A program made the position numbers and the translations under genes. Shown in pieces: positions 56,297 through 64,000 of a stretch of 64,000 nt of DNA. Below the pieces are notes generated by a model. That model searched no databases, was not told the DNA's origin, and saw nothing but the letters and a program-made list of their open reading frames with translations. Where the stretch lies: contig NZ_CANMSK010000007.1 in the NCBI RefSeq assembly GCF_947500655.1, forward strand, positions 99,679-163,678, read 5' to 3'. The stretch is from an uncultured Psychrosphaera sp. (GTDB lineage: Bacteria; Pseudomonadota; Gammaproteobacteria; Enterobacterales; Alteromonadaceae). How positions within the stretch are numbered: position 1 is the first letter of the stretch; each line of letters begins with the position of its first letter.

Positions 56297-56890
56297 CTAA
56301 GCATGACCTGAAAAGGCCGTTAACTGCTCAACATTAATACCTAGTTTTTGCACGGCGGCTTCCCAACGATCTTCAATTGGAGTATCAAAGATCAGATCTG
56401 GTGACGCGTCAATAGTTAACCAAGTATTATCAACTAGTTCTTGCTCTAACTGACCAGCAGTCCAACCAGCATAACCTAATGTCATTAAGTATTTTTCCGG
56501 ACCTGCATCAGTGGCTAAATTCTCTAGAATATCTTTGGAAGTCGTAACATTAATCTGATCATCTAGCTTTAAGCTTGAAGACCACTCATTATGACCATTG
56601 TGCAATATAAACCCACGGTCAGTGTGTACAGGTCCGCCAGACATCACATTATTACTGTCTAGTTCAACGGTAGCTTCTGTATCTACATCTTCGTCAGTAA
56701 TATGCATTTCCAATAAAACGGTATTGATGGCAATGTCAGTACTTTTATTGATCACTAAACCCATTGCACCTTCATCATCATGCTCACAAATATAAATAAC
56801 ACTTCGACTAAAATACGAGTCGTCCAATGCTGGCATAGCAACCAAAAACTGATTGGCTAAACTGGTCATTGATGAATGTTTATTTGGCAT
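56297..56890 (-). CDS. YqgE/AlgH family protein
   Basis: The 197-residue protein matches the AlgH/YqgE (UPF0301) family: SLANQFLVAMPALDDSYFSRSVIYICEHDDEGAMGLVINK, MSGGPVHTDRGFILH and LMTLGYAGWTAGQLEQELVDNTWLTI. The biochemical role is unsettled; the gene was first named for an effect on alginate regulation in Pseudomonas. It lies between gshB and ruvX, as is usual in the order. Confidence 0.93.
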   Translation of the reverse strand: MPNKHSSMTSLANQFLVAMPALDDSYFSRSVIYICEHDDEGAMGLVINKSTDIAINTVLLEMHITDEDVDTEATVELDSNNVMSGGPVHTDRGFILHNGHNEWSSSLKLDDQINVTTSKDILENLATDAGPEKYLMTLGYAGWTAGQLEQELVDNTWLTIDASPDLIFDTPIEDRWEAAVQKLGINVEQLTAFSGHA

Positions 56891-56913
56891 ATTACTTCCC
56901 TTTGTAACTAACT

Positions 56914-57882
56914 TTATTTGGAATCTGTTTTTTTAGCGTCTAAACGACGTTCAATAGCATCAAATAAATGACCTGTAATGCTAATGTCGTATGCAGCTTC
57001 AATCTCTTTAATGCAAGTTGGGCTAGTTACGTTAATTTCCGTAACACCTTCACCAATTACATCTAAACCAACAAATATAAGACCTTTCTCTTTTAATTTA
57101 GGGCCAATAGCTCGGGCTATTTTCCAGTCAGATTCACTTAATGGTCTAGCTTCACCTCGGCCACCTGCAGCTAAGTTACCACGGGTTTCGCCTTTTGCTG
57201 GAATACGAGCCAAGCAGTAAGGCATAGGTTCACCGTCAACAATTAATATGCGCTTATCACCGTTTGAAATATCCGGGATAAAGGCTTGAACCATAGCGTA
57301 ATTGGTCCCTAAGTTGGTTAAGGTCTCGATAATAACGCCTAGGTTTGGATCTTGTGGTTTTACTCTGAAAATAGACGAGCCACCCATGCCATCTAACGGC
57401 TTAAGGATAATGTCTTTATGCTCAGCGTAAAACGCTCTAATTTGTTTGTCTGAACGAGTTACCAATGTTGGTGGTGTAAATTCTGAAAACCAACTAGTAA
57501 ATAACTTTTCGTTCGCGTCACGCAAACTTTGTGGCTTGTTAACGATTAATGAGCCTTCGTCTTCCGCACGTTCTAACATATAAGTGGAATAAACAAATTC
57601 AGTATCAAATGGTGGATCTTTACGCATTAAAATAACGTTTAAGTCAGACAATGGCATCGTTTGCTCATCGCCCAATTTATAAAAGTCATTGGCATCATCT
57701 TTTACTGACAATGGTTTAGCATTACCGAATGCACGACCACCTAATAAAAATAGGTCACCCATTTCTAGATAATAAAGTTCATAACCTCTAGATTGCGCCT
57801 CAAGTAACATGGCAAAACTAGAGTCTTTTTTAATATTAATGTCCGCGATAGGGTCCATTACAATACCAAGTTTAATGGTCAT
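56914..57882 (-). CDS. gshB: Glutathione synthase
   Basis: The 322-residue ATP-grasp enzyme joins gamma-glutamylcysteine and glycine. KLGIVMDPIADINIKKDSSFAMLLEAQ is the typical N-terminus; LMRKDPPFDTEFVYSTYML, KPLDGMGGSSIFRV (ATP-grasp glycine loop), NLAAGGRGEARPLS and EINVTSPTCIKEIEA are family signatures. The length is normal. It follows rsmE by 46 bp. Confidence 0.96.
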   Translation of the reverse strand: MTIKLGIVMDPIADINIKKDSSFAMLLEAQSRGYELYYLEMGDLFLLGGRAFGNAKPLSVKDDANDFYKLGDEQTMPLSDLNVILMRKDPPFDTEFVYSTYMLERAEDEGSLIVNKPQSLRDANEKLFTSWFSEFTPPTLVTRSDKQIRAFYAEHKDIILKPLDGMGGSSIFRVKPQDPNLGVIIETLTNLGTNYAMVQAFIPDISNGDKRILIVDGEPMPYCLARIPAKGETRGNLAAGGRGEARPLSESDWKIARAIGPKLKEKGLIFVGLDVIGEGVTEINVTSPTCIKEIEAAYDISITGHLFDAIERRLDAKKTDSK

Positions 57883-57928
57883 GATTTATTCCTAATAAGT
57901 AATATGCTAAATCTATATAAGTTTAAAG

Positions 57929-58660
57929 CTAGGCTAAGTCGCCAAACTGTAACTGCAACGCTGATAATAAAGTTAATGCTGCCGTTTCTGTGCGTAAAAT
58001 TCGAGGGCCTAATAAGATTTCTTGGTAACCTGCGTTGAGCGCTTGCTCAATCTCAGCGTCATTTAATCCGCCTTCAGGACCAATAATAAATCTTACTCCT
58101 GCAGCAGGAACAACCAGACCTTTTACTGTAGTGGAGGCTCTTGGGTGTAAATTCAACTTAAGTTGGTCAGATTTTTGTGCTAAAAATTCAGTGATTTGAA
58201 TAGGCTTATGAATAATAGGCACAATAGCACGGCCACTTTGTTCGCATGCGGCTATTGCAATTTTTTGCCACTGGCTATGTTTTTTCTCTAACCGCTCACC
58301 GGAAAGCTTAACGCCACAGCGTTCGGTAAAAATAGGCGTGATTTCAGTTATGCCTAACTCAACCGACTTCTGAATTGTAAAATCCATTTTATCGCCACGA
58401 GAAATTCCCTGGGCTAAATGTACTTTAAGTGGTGATTCATTGCTGACTTCTTGCTTAGATAAGAGGTTAACCACAACGTTCTTTTTTGTAACGTCAGTAA
58501 TTTCTGCCAAATAGTCATGACCGTCGCCGTTAAACAAAACCACTTGTTGCCCCGACTGCATGCGCAATACTCGGCCAACGTGATTTGCAGCTTCTGGTTC
58601 CAAGTTAACAGAACTGCTAACCGACAATGACTGTGAGTGAAATATTCGAGATATGCGCAT
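57929..58660 (-). CDS. rsmE: 16S rRNA (uracil-1498-N3)-methyltransferase
   Basis: The 243-residue SPOUT methyltransferase has an N-terminal PUA-like domain (HVGRVLRMQSGQQVVLFNGDGHDYLAEI) and a knotted C-terminal domain with FIIGPEGGLNDAEIEQALNAGYQEILLGPRILRTETAALTLLSALQ, binding SAM at the GPEGG and LGPRILRTETA loops. It methylates U1498 of 16S rRNA. It is the first gene of the conserved four-gene run, divergent from the ABC exporter genes. Confidence 0.95.
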   Translation of the reverse strand: MRISRIFHSQSLSVSSSVNLEPEAANHVGRVLRMQSGQQVVLFNGDGHDYLAEITDVTKKNVVVNLLSKQEVSNESPLKVHLAQGISRGDKMDFTIQKSVELGITEITPIFTERCGVKLSGERLEKKHSQWQKIAIAACEQSGRAIVPIIHKPIQITEFLAQKSDQLKLNLHPRASTTVKGLVVPAAGVRFIIGPEGGLNDAEIEQALNAGYQEILLGPRILRTETAALTLLSALQLQFGDLA

Positions 58661-58909
58661 ACAAAGTATTCAAGTTTTGACTAATGAGCCGATCATATCA
58701 AGCAAATGAAAATCTGCATATCACAACTTCATGCATCACCTCATAAAAGATAGTATTACGTAACTTTTATCCGTAAATTTTTATTAGGTAATAGTTGAGT
58801 TCAAATAAACTTGGCGTTATTGTCATTCGCTTATCAGGTTTGTTGGACAATCACCTCTATAGCAAAGTTGCGAATTTAACTTAGCCATAGGTCATTAATT
58901 GGAGCTGCA

Positions 58910-59812
58910 ATGTCAGTTGTAATAAAAGTAGAAAACTTAACCAAGCAATATAAAGAGTTAACAGCTGTAGATGGTATTTCATTCACTGTTAAAGAGGGCA
59001 CTTGTTTTGGTTTATTAGGGCCAAATGGAGCCGGTAAAACAACCACCATAGAAATGATGGAAGGTTTGGTAAAACAAAGCTCTGGAGATATTCTATTTTT
59101 TGGTCAGCCGATAAATAAACAAGTATTAAGCGATATTGGCATTCAGTTTCAGCATACCGCGTTGCAAGACTTTTTAACGGTAGAAGAAACCATAGATATG
59201 TTCTCTGCTTTTTATCCAACGGTTACAGACAAAACCACATTAATGGACTTATGTAATTTGCATGAGATTGCAGATAGAGATCATAAAAAGTTATCAGGCG
59301 GTCAAAAACAAAGGCTGTTGTTGGCTTTAGCACTTATTAACGATCCTAAAATTATTTTCTTAGACGAACCAACCACAGGATTAGACCCACACGCCAGACG
59401 TAACTTTTGGGACTTAATAAATAAAGTAAAACAACAAGGCAAAACCGTTGTACTAACCACTCATTATATGGATGAAGCCGAATACCTTTGTGACGACATT
59501 GTTATTATGGATAAAGGTAAAATTATAGCTCACAACTCACCACAAGGTTTGTTATCTGAACATTTCTCAGGCGCTATTATCCGTCTGCCAATTGAAAATT
59601 TAAAAGACGAAAAACCTGAAAGTTATGGTCGTTTATTTGGTGAGCATCATGTAGATATTGACGCTGAAGATGTAGAAAAGGTTATTTCAGATTTATTAAG
59701 CAAAAAAATATCGTTAGCAGGGCTGCAAGTAAAATCAGCTAATTTGGACGATTTGTTTATTAAATTAACCGGGCATCAGTTATTGGAAAGTGAAAAAGAG
59801 GAGCAGGCATAA
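58910..59812 (+). CDS. ABC transporter ATP-binding protein
   Basis: The 300-residue ATPase has Walker A LLGPNGAGKTTTIEMMEGL, signature LSGGQKQRLLLALALINDPK, Walker B IIFLDEPTTGLDPHARRNFW and the H-loop TTHYMDEAEYLCDD, followed by a C-terminal domain seen in the CcmA/DrrA/NatA-type exporters. It overlaps the permease gene by one base and forms a two-gene exporter. The substrate is unknown; drugs, lipids and polysaccharide are all possible for this family. Confidence 0.93.
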   Translation: MSVVIKVENLTKQYKELTAVDGISFTVKEGTCFGLLGPNGAGKTTTIEMMEGLVKQSSGDILFFGQPINKQVLSDIGIQFQHTALQDFLTVEETIDMFSAFYPTVTDKTTLMDLCNLHEIADRDHKKLSGGQKQRLLLALALINDPKIIFLDEPTTGLDPHARRNFWDLINKVKQQGKTVVLTTHYMDEAEYLCDDIVIMDKGKIIAHNSPQGLLSEHFSGAIIRLPIENLKDEKPESYGRLFGEHHVDIDAEDVEKVISDLLSKKISLAGLQVKSANLDDLFIKLTGHQLLESEKEEQA

Positions 59813-60837
59813 TGTTATTTTTAAAACGTTTTTATGCGATTTTAAAAGCTAGGAATTTAGAATTCTTCCGTGACAAGTCTTCACTGGCATGGAGCATTGC
59901 ATTTCCGGTGTTACTCCTTGTCGGTTTTTCAATTGTATTCAGTGGTGACGGCAAAGACATCTACAAAGTAGGCGTGTTAAATAATCCAGATAAACCAGCT
60001 ACATTTTTACAAACTAAATATATAGAGTTTGTTGACTACACAGATGCAGAATTAGCCTTAGGTAAAGTTAGGCAGCATAAGCTAGATTTAATGGTGGATT
60101 ACCGTTTAGGTTTGTATTGGATCAACGACACATCTCCAACTGGTTATATGGCCGAACAGTTATTGTTAGCACATAAAAATGATATGACTGGCAAAGAATG
60201 GGTAAAACAAACGGTAACCGGCAAGCAAATACGCTATATAGATTGGGTTTTACCTGGCATATTAGGCATGAATATGATGTTCAGCTGTTTATTTGGTGTA
60301 GGTTACGTGATTGTAAGATACCGTAAATCTATGGTGTTAAAACGTTTAAACGCCACCCCTGTTAGCGCGCTTGAGTTTTTGTCAGCACAAATTGTTTCCC
60401 GCTTAATGATCGTTATGTGTATCTCGTCCGTGATCTTTATCGGCTGCAACATTATGTTTGATTTCTATATGCTTGGCAGTTATTTCGATTTATTTATTAT
60501 TGCTATCCTTGGTGCTATGTCATTAATTTCGTTAGGGTTAGTTATTGCCGCACGTAGTCAAAGTGAAGAGCTGACTGGCGGTTTATTAAATATGGCGTCT
60601 TGGCCTATGATGATATTTTCTGGTGTGTGGTTTTCGTTAGAAGGCAGTCCAGAGTTTATTCAACACCTTGCTAACTGGTTACCATTAACTCACTTGGTAG
60701 AAAGTGCCAGAGCAATAATGACAGAAGGCGCAAACCTATATGACTTACGTGGACATATTGCCATTATGCTTGTTATGACTGGCGTGTTTTTAGGACTTGG
60801 TACATTAACCTTCCGTTGGAACGGCGATGGTCGCTAA
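59812..60837 (+). CDS. ABC-2 type transporter permease
   Basis: The 341-residue protein has an N-terminal membrane segment (SLAWSIAFPVLLLVGFSIVFS), an extracytoplasmic domain of about 130 residues, then five hydrophobic segments with GILGMNMMFSCLFGVGYVIVRYRKSMVLKRLNATPVSALEF, a typical ABC-2 coupling sequence, and MASWPMMIFSGVWFSLEGSPEF. It is the partner of the upstream ATPase. The product is probably a homodimeric export channel. Confidence 0.92.
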   Translation: MLFLKRFYAILKARNLEFFRDKSSLAWSIAFPVLLLVGFSIVFSGDGKDIYKVGVLNNPDKPATFLQTKYIEFVDYTDAELALGKVRQHKLDLMVDYRLGLYWINDTSPTGYMAEQLLLAHKNDMTGKEWVKQTVTGKQIRYIDWVLPGILGMNMMFSCLFGVGYVIVRYRKSMVLKRLNATPVSALEFLSAQIVSRLMIVMCISSVIFIGCNIMFDFYMLGSYFDLFIIAILGAMSLISLGLVIAARSQSEELTGGLLNMASWPMMIFSGVWFSLEGSPEFIQHLANWLPLTHLVESARAIMTEGANLYDLRGHIAIMLVMTGVFLGLGTLTFRWNGDGR

Positions 60838-60965
60838 TAAATAACCTTTAAAAGGTTATAAAAGTTAAAACAAACGGTGAAAATCAAGTACCATTGACGG
60901 TAAGCCGCGATAATTATCCGCCTTTGTAAATTGGGCGGATAAATAAACGTTTACTGGAGCTAGAA

Positions 60966-61226
60966 TTGAGTACACAAATTAATAACCCACTGCATGGGAT
61001 CACACTGCAAAACCTATTGACAGATCTTGTCGATTATTACGGCTGGGAATATCTAGCTGAACAGATTGAAGTTCGCTGTTTTATGTTCGATCCAACCATT
61101 AAATCTAGTCTTAAGTTTTTAAGAAAAACCCAATGGGCCAGAGATAAAGTAGAAGCTATGTATTTGGCCATGTTAGCGGAAAAAGTAGAGAACCCAGTAG
61201 AAGATCCTTGGGGGCAAAGGGGATAG
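60966..61226 (+). CDS. VF530 family (DUF2132) DNA-binding-like protein
   Basis: The 86-residue protein matches the VF530/DUF2132 family: [61 protein letters not shown]. Family members have been suggested to bind DNA from their fold, but the function is not established. The TTG start at 60966 is supported by GGAG about 6 bases upstream. Confidence 0.88.
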   Translation: MSTQINNPLHGITLQNLLTDLVDYYGWEYLAEQIEVRCFMFDPTIKSSLKFLRKTQWARDKVEAMYLAMLAEKVENPVEDPWGQRG

Positions 61227-61354
61227 GGGATTGTTTTTCTTTTTATAGCTGGCGCTATAAGTGCTGTTAAATTGAAGTTTTAGTTTTTAAGATCTAAAGC
61301 CAGTTTTGAATTTTTACATTGAGTCGTTTGTTAGATCTTATCTCGCCCCTCGGC

Positions 61355-61404
61355 GCAGGTTGTCAGTTCCCGACACAACCTAAGCGAGCACATCCATGTG
61401 CTCG
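61355..61404. repeat. Paired hairpin unit A (GTTCC loop plus CATCCATG palindrome)
   Basis: AGGTTGT and ACAACCT arms around a GTTCCC-containing loop are followed by AAG and the perfect palindrome CGAGCACATCCATGTGCTCG (61385-61404) around a CC centre. Confidence 0.75.
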
Positions 61405-61495
61405 ACCATATTTTTCAACAGCCAAAATAGGTAGGCGAAAAAGGCCGCTTCCAACCAAAACTAATACTTCATTCAATAGTTATTTTTGTTTACCA

Positions 61496-61540
61496 AGCTT
61501 TTTGTTCCAGACAAAGCTTAAGTTGCTACATCCATGTAGC
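61496..61540. repeat. Paired hairpin unit B (GTTCC loop plus CATCCATG palindrome)
   Basis: AAGCTTT and AAAGCTT arms around a GTTCC-containing loop are followed by AAGTT and the palindrome GCTACATCCATGTAGC (61525-61540). The layout is that of unit A, with different arm sequences. Confidence 0.75.
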
Positions 61541-61580
61541 TAAAAACCAGACTGGAAAATCGTCCTTTGGTCATCTAATA

Positions 61581-61594
61581 AAACATCCATGTTT
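61581..61594. repeat. CATCCATG palindrome
   Basis: AAACATCCATGTTT is a perfect inverted repeat around CC. No GTTCC hairpin precedes it. A further palindrome of the type, AGCATCCATGCT, lies at 61639-61650. Confidence 0.7.
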
Positions 61595-61638
61595 GATGAC
61601 ATCCCATCATCCTTGATGTGAACAAACAGTCCTTTCTC

Positions 61639-61650
61639 AGCATCCATGCT
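61639..61650. repeat. CATCCATG palindrome
   Basis: AGCATCCATGCT is a short perfect inverted repeat around CC, the fourth with the same centre within 270 bp. Confidence 0.65.
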
Positions 61651-61929
61651 TCAAATTTTATAAAAATAATATTTAATGAAGTGATTTTGTGATGGAGAGG
61701 TAAATCAAAAGCAGAGCAACATCAAAAGCAGAATAAGAGCATAACGCTCCTTGCTCGTACAAAGGATGTCTCGTTTCCCCCAGTTAAAAATAGTTTGTTT
61801 ATGTTTTATTCGGCTGTTAAGTTATTACTATTATTAAATAATAAAGTTTATTAGCGTAATAAATCCTTCTGTGGATAACTTCCTTTAACAGGAATTCGCG
61901 CTAATACGCTGTTATGTTTCTGGAGAATC

Positions 61930-62331
61930 ATGAGTAATCATCACGTTATTATTTTTGATGGAGTTTGTAATTTTTGTAACAGTTCGATCAATTTCATTAT
62001 AAAGCGTGACCACTCAAATAATTTTGTTTTCGCACCAATGCAAAGTCCAGCAGCTCAAAAATTAATTGCGGATTACAACGTCGAAAACGTTGGGTTTGAT
62101 ACGTTTCTTCTAATTAAAAACGGTAAATGCTTCTGCCGTACAAATGCCGCAATTGAAATAGCTCAAGATTTAGGTGGTGCTTGGCCTTTATTTAAAGTGT
62201 TCAAAATACTACCTAGACCTATTCGCGATTATTTCTACCGTTTATTTGCTAGAAATAGGTATAGTGTTTTTGGTAAAACGGAAACTTGTATGGTTCCAAC
62301 TAAAGAATTAAAAAACAAGTTCTTGTGGTAG
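61930..62331 (+). CDS. DCC-family thiol-disulfide oxidoreductase-like protein (DUF393)
   Basis: The 133-residue protein begins VIIFDGVCNFCNSSINFIIKRD, the DGxCxxC (DCC) signature of DUF393, followed by FVFAPMQSPAAQKLI, AAIEIAQDLGGAWPLFKVFKILPRPIRDYFYRLFARNRY and a conserved Cys near FGKTETCMVP. The family has a thioredoxin-like active site, but its substrates are unknown. The start ATG 61930 has a GGAG site 7 bases upstream. Convergent with the next gene. Confidence 0.9.
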   Translation: MSNHHVIIFDGVCNFCNSSINFIIKRDHSNNFVFAPMQSPAAQKLIADYNVENVGFDTFLLIKNGKCFCRTNAAIEIAQDLGGAWPLFKVFKILPRPIRDYFYRLFARNRYSVFGKTETCMVPTKELKNKFLW

Positions 62332-62377
62332 CGAAACATAAAAAAAATAAAAGTGCCACCCATCTTAATTTCTACTC

Positions 62378-62971
62378 TTAATATAATGTGTACCGGCAGC
62401 TAACGGTTACATATTTTTCTTTTTGTTTTCCTAGTTTATCAGCAGCATTAAAAACCCAAAGGCTTTCATTAAACTCAGCTTGATTATAAACTTTAAATGA
62501 ACATTTATTCTCTTTAGCAAACTTTTTTAGTTTTGTTAGAGCTGTTTTAATTTCTACACTTATTCCAACTCCAGTATTAACACAACATCCAACATACTGG
62601 TCCATATATTCATCTTCAATAAGCAGTAATTTATGTCCCATAAAATCAATAGGTTTGTTAAGAACCCAGTAATCTACGTAATCAGCGCGTAATTTTGGTT
62701 TTTGAGGTAGGAAGCCTTTATCAATATATGCTTGAATAGCTTTGCCTGAGTCACCAACTCTTAACTCTGTTTTTGCGTCATATGTCATTGCAGAGATTAA
62801 GCCTTTTGATAAATTAGACGAAGATTGAGCCGTAATCTCTTTACCCTTAAAGTCTTTACCGTCCGTGCAGTTTTTTGCATAAGATGTTGTATTAATAAAA
62901 AAGGACAAAAATACAAATAGACAAAATAAAAGTGTACGCACAAATATAATCCTTTGAGCTAAATCGCTCAT
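62378..62971 (-). CDS. Secreted protein of unknown function
   Basis: The 197-residue protein has an N-terminal signal peptide (IIFVRTLLFCLFVFLSFFINTTSYA), so it is probably periplasmic. The mature part is mixed alpha/beta with six cysteines, including an adjacent pair (VGCCVNTG) and C-terminal VSCRYTLY. I recognise no family. ORF length, codon use and signal peptide support it as a real gene. Confidence 0.6.
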   Translation of the reverse strand: MSDLAQRIIFVRTLLFCLFVFLSFFINTTSYAKNCTDGKDFKGKEITAQSSSNLSKGLISAMTYDAKTELRVGDSGKAIQAYIDKGFLPQKPKLRADYVDYWVLNKPIDFMGHKLLLIEDEYMDQYVGCCVNTGVGISVEIKTALTKLKKFAKENKCSFKVYNQAEFNESLWVFNAADKLGKQKEKYVTVSCRYTLY

Positions 62972-63039
62972 CTGATATTAGTAATTATCTAATTTAAAAG
63001 GAATTTTTCATAAAATCAACTCTATTTATCAGACATTTT

Positions 63040-63106
63040 GGGGCAGATGAAAAACTATTTATTTACCACTGTGTACTTTGTGTCTCAGTGGTTTAATCAA
63101 GACTTT
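63040..63106. repeat. Direct repeat, left copy (CTTTGTG-type)
   Basis: About 67 bp starting GGGGCAGATGAAAAACT and containing GTGTACTTTGTGTCTCAGTG is repeated in the same orientation at 63789-63856. CCACTG and CAGTGG in this copy form a short inverted repeat. Confidence 0.8.
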
Positions 63107-63266
63107 ACTAGTCTCCATTCCACAAACGCAATTTAACCCAAACCATTATGAAAATAGAATAAGTTATTGAATCTTAAGTTAATGTGAAATATTGTGGTTT
63201 TTATTTAATGGACTTGGCTGAGAATAAAAAAACTCTACAGCCTTGTTATATCTATAGAGGTAACTG

Positions 63267-63752
63267 ATGTTTAAAATTTTCTGTATTGCTCTGGTCTCTT
63301 TTTGTCTTGGTATAGGTGCCACTATCGGTTATGAGTTCTGGGTTCTGACTGCCACTACTAACCTGGAAGATAAGCCTGAATTTTCGCTCAATAGTCGTGC
63401 ATTTCAGGATGCCAGTTCTTGTCTTACTAGTGGTTCTAAAGTGCTTGTAGGCCGCTGGCAAGGCAAAAAAGAATTTGATGATGGAACAATGCAAACGTGG
63501 GTTATGCTTCGCAAAGAAGATGGTACGTATGAATCTGAAACAATTTTCTTTAGTGAATATGGGAATGAAAAACATAGAGAGTCTGGCTTGTGGTCATACT
63601 CTGATTGCCTATACACCTCTGTAACGCATTTCGTAGGAGAGCATCCAGTAATCTATCAAGAAGTTTATCGAGTACACGAGCTTGATGACGCTAAGTTTGT
63701 TTATACAAACTATCGAACTGGTAACACATATACAATTTATCGTAGTCTTTAG
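63267..63752 (+). CDS. Membrane-anchored or secreted protein of unknown function
   Basis: The 161-residue protein has an N-terminal hydrophobic segment (IFCIALVSFCLGIGATIGYEF) as signal or anchor and a beta-rich mature part. GSKVLVGRWQGKKEFDDGTMQTWVMLRKEDGTYESETIFF recalls lipocalin-like lipid or ligand-binding barrels in which a strand begins with GxW. ATG 63267 has an AGAGG ribosome binding site 6 bases upstream. Overlapping minus-strand ORFs are shadows. The gene is bracketed by direct repeats (63040-63106, 63789-63856), which suggests it may have arrived or been duplicated as a unit. Confidence 0.65.
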   Translation: MFKIFCIALVSFCLGIGATIGYEFWVLTATTNLEDKPEFSLNSRAFQDASSCLTSGSKVLVGRWQGKKEFDDGTMQTWVMLRKEDGTYESETIFFSEYGNEKHRESGLWSYSDCLYTSVTHFVGEHPVIYQEVYRVHELDDAKFVYTNYRTGNTYTIYRSL

Positions 63753-63788
63753 TTAGTCCTACCTAACAATCGCGCCTAATCTATATTT

Positions 63789-63856
63789 GGGTCAGATGAA
63801 AAACTTTTTCATACCCTCTGTGTACTTTGTGCCTCGGTGGTTTAATTAAGCTTTTA
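63789..63856. repeat. Direct repeat, right copy (CTTTGTG-type)
   Basis: The second copy of the repeat at 63040-63106, starting GGGTCAGATGAAAAAC and containing GTGTACTTTGTGCCTCGGTG, is in the same orientation. The two differ at a minority of positions. Confidence 0.8.
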
Positions 63857-63923
63857 AATAAAAAGAACTAAATTAAATGCAAATTCTCCTTGGTATTACT
63901 GGGGAAGTGCATTTAATAATATT

Positions 63924-64000
<77 letters not shown>

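Larger units (their letters stand above)
61227..61929. other. 703-bp intergenic region with paired hairpin elements
   Basis: No credible gene was found. Two similar units lie at about 61355-61404 and 61496-61540. Each has a first inverted repeat with a GTTCC-type loop, AAG, and a second palindrome with a CATCCATG centre. Further CATCCATG palindromes lie at 61581-61594 and 61639-61650. The right half (61660-61929) is AT-rich, has no marked structure and probably contains the promoter of the next gene. Confidence 0.7.

Noticed and set aside
61319..61543. 74-codon ORF in the hairpin-rich gap
   Set aside because: It consists of the palindromic units, has no family-like sequence, and the units occur elsewhere in the gap outside the frame.
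63252..63575. Minus-strand ORF of 107 codons
   Set aside because: It overlaps the plus-strand gene at 63267-63752, which has a signal-like N-terminus and ribosome binding site; the minus frame has neither.

Overview
The window looks like a chromosomal segment of an AT-rich marine gammaproteobacterium of the order Alteromonadales, most like the Colwellia/Thalassotalea/Psychrosphaera group. This is inferred from gene content and order: cysDN with an SLC13 permease and cysC, argCBFG-argH(A), divergent fadR/nhaB-dsbB, ccmABCDEFGHI, ilvIH and rsmE-gshB-yqgE-ruvX, plus low G+C. No rRNA, tRNA, CRISPR, phage or transposase gene was recognised.

Layout. (1) 1-5263: sulfate activation operon (cysD end, cysN, SLC13 permease, cysC), broken up by 7-bp repeat arrays and by a small four-helix-bundle gene. 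(2) 5460-13246: a DHH phosphoesterase, then nucleotide-sugar genes (galE, UDP-glucuronate 4-epimerase, ugd, galU, rfbB, rfbA). (3) 13371-20266: lysoplasmalogenase, a large cadherin-like lipoprotein, a CPA2 antiporter, an RhlE-type helicase and a GIY-YIG protein. (4) 20425-31140: a TPR protein with a degenerate GGDEF domain, parC, plsC, rraB, a 1307-residue propeller-GGDEF-EAL sensor, and a protein with eight near-identical 16-residue repeats. (5) 31542-34983: nhaB-dsbB, divergent fadR, DUF1289. (6) 35080-42609: arginine biosynthesis, with both argA and an argH-acetyltransferase fusion, behind a tandem ARG box. (7) 43518-51553: complete cytochrome c maturation cluster followed by mlaA. (8) 51692-60837: ilvIH, a cyclic-nucleotide-binding protein, rsmE-gshB-yqgE-ruvX and an ABC-2 exporter. 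(9) 60966-64000: small genes among palindrome-rich and repeat-rich intergenic DNA.

The most unusual content is non-coding or repetitive. First, a family of hairpin-shaped elements built from 7-bp (sometimes 8-bp) tandem units recurs about ten times. Two copies (2411-2560 and 5262-5445) share a 35-bp core, and one copy carries the four-helix-bundle gene between inverted arms (484-972). Second, the repeat protein at 30463-31140 keeps every 16-residue unit identical while its DNA varies only at synonymous sites. Third, the 61227-61929 gap holds hairpins with unrelated arms but a constant CATCCATG centre. These are the best candidates for something undescribed.

Housekeeping assignments rest on recognisable family motifs and conserved gene order. 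Functions proposed for the repeat elements and the repeat protein are inference.
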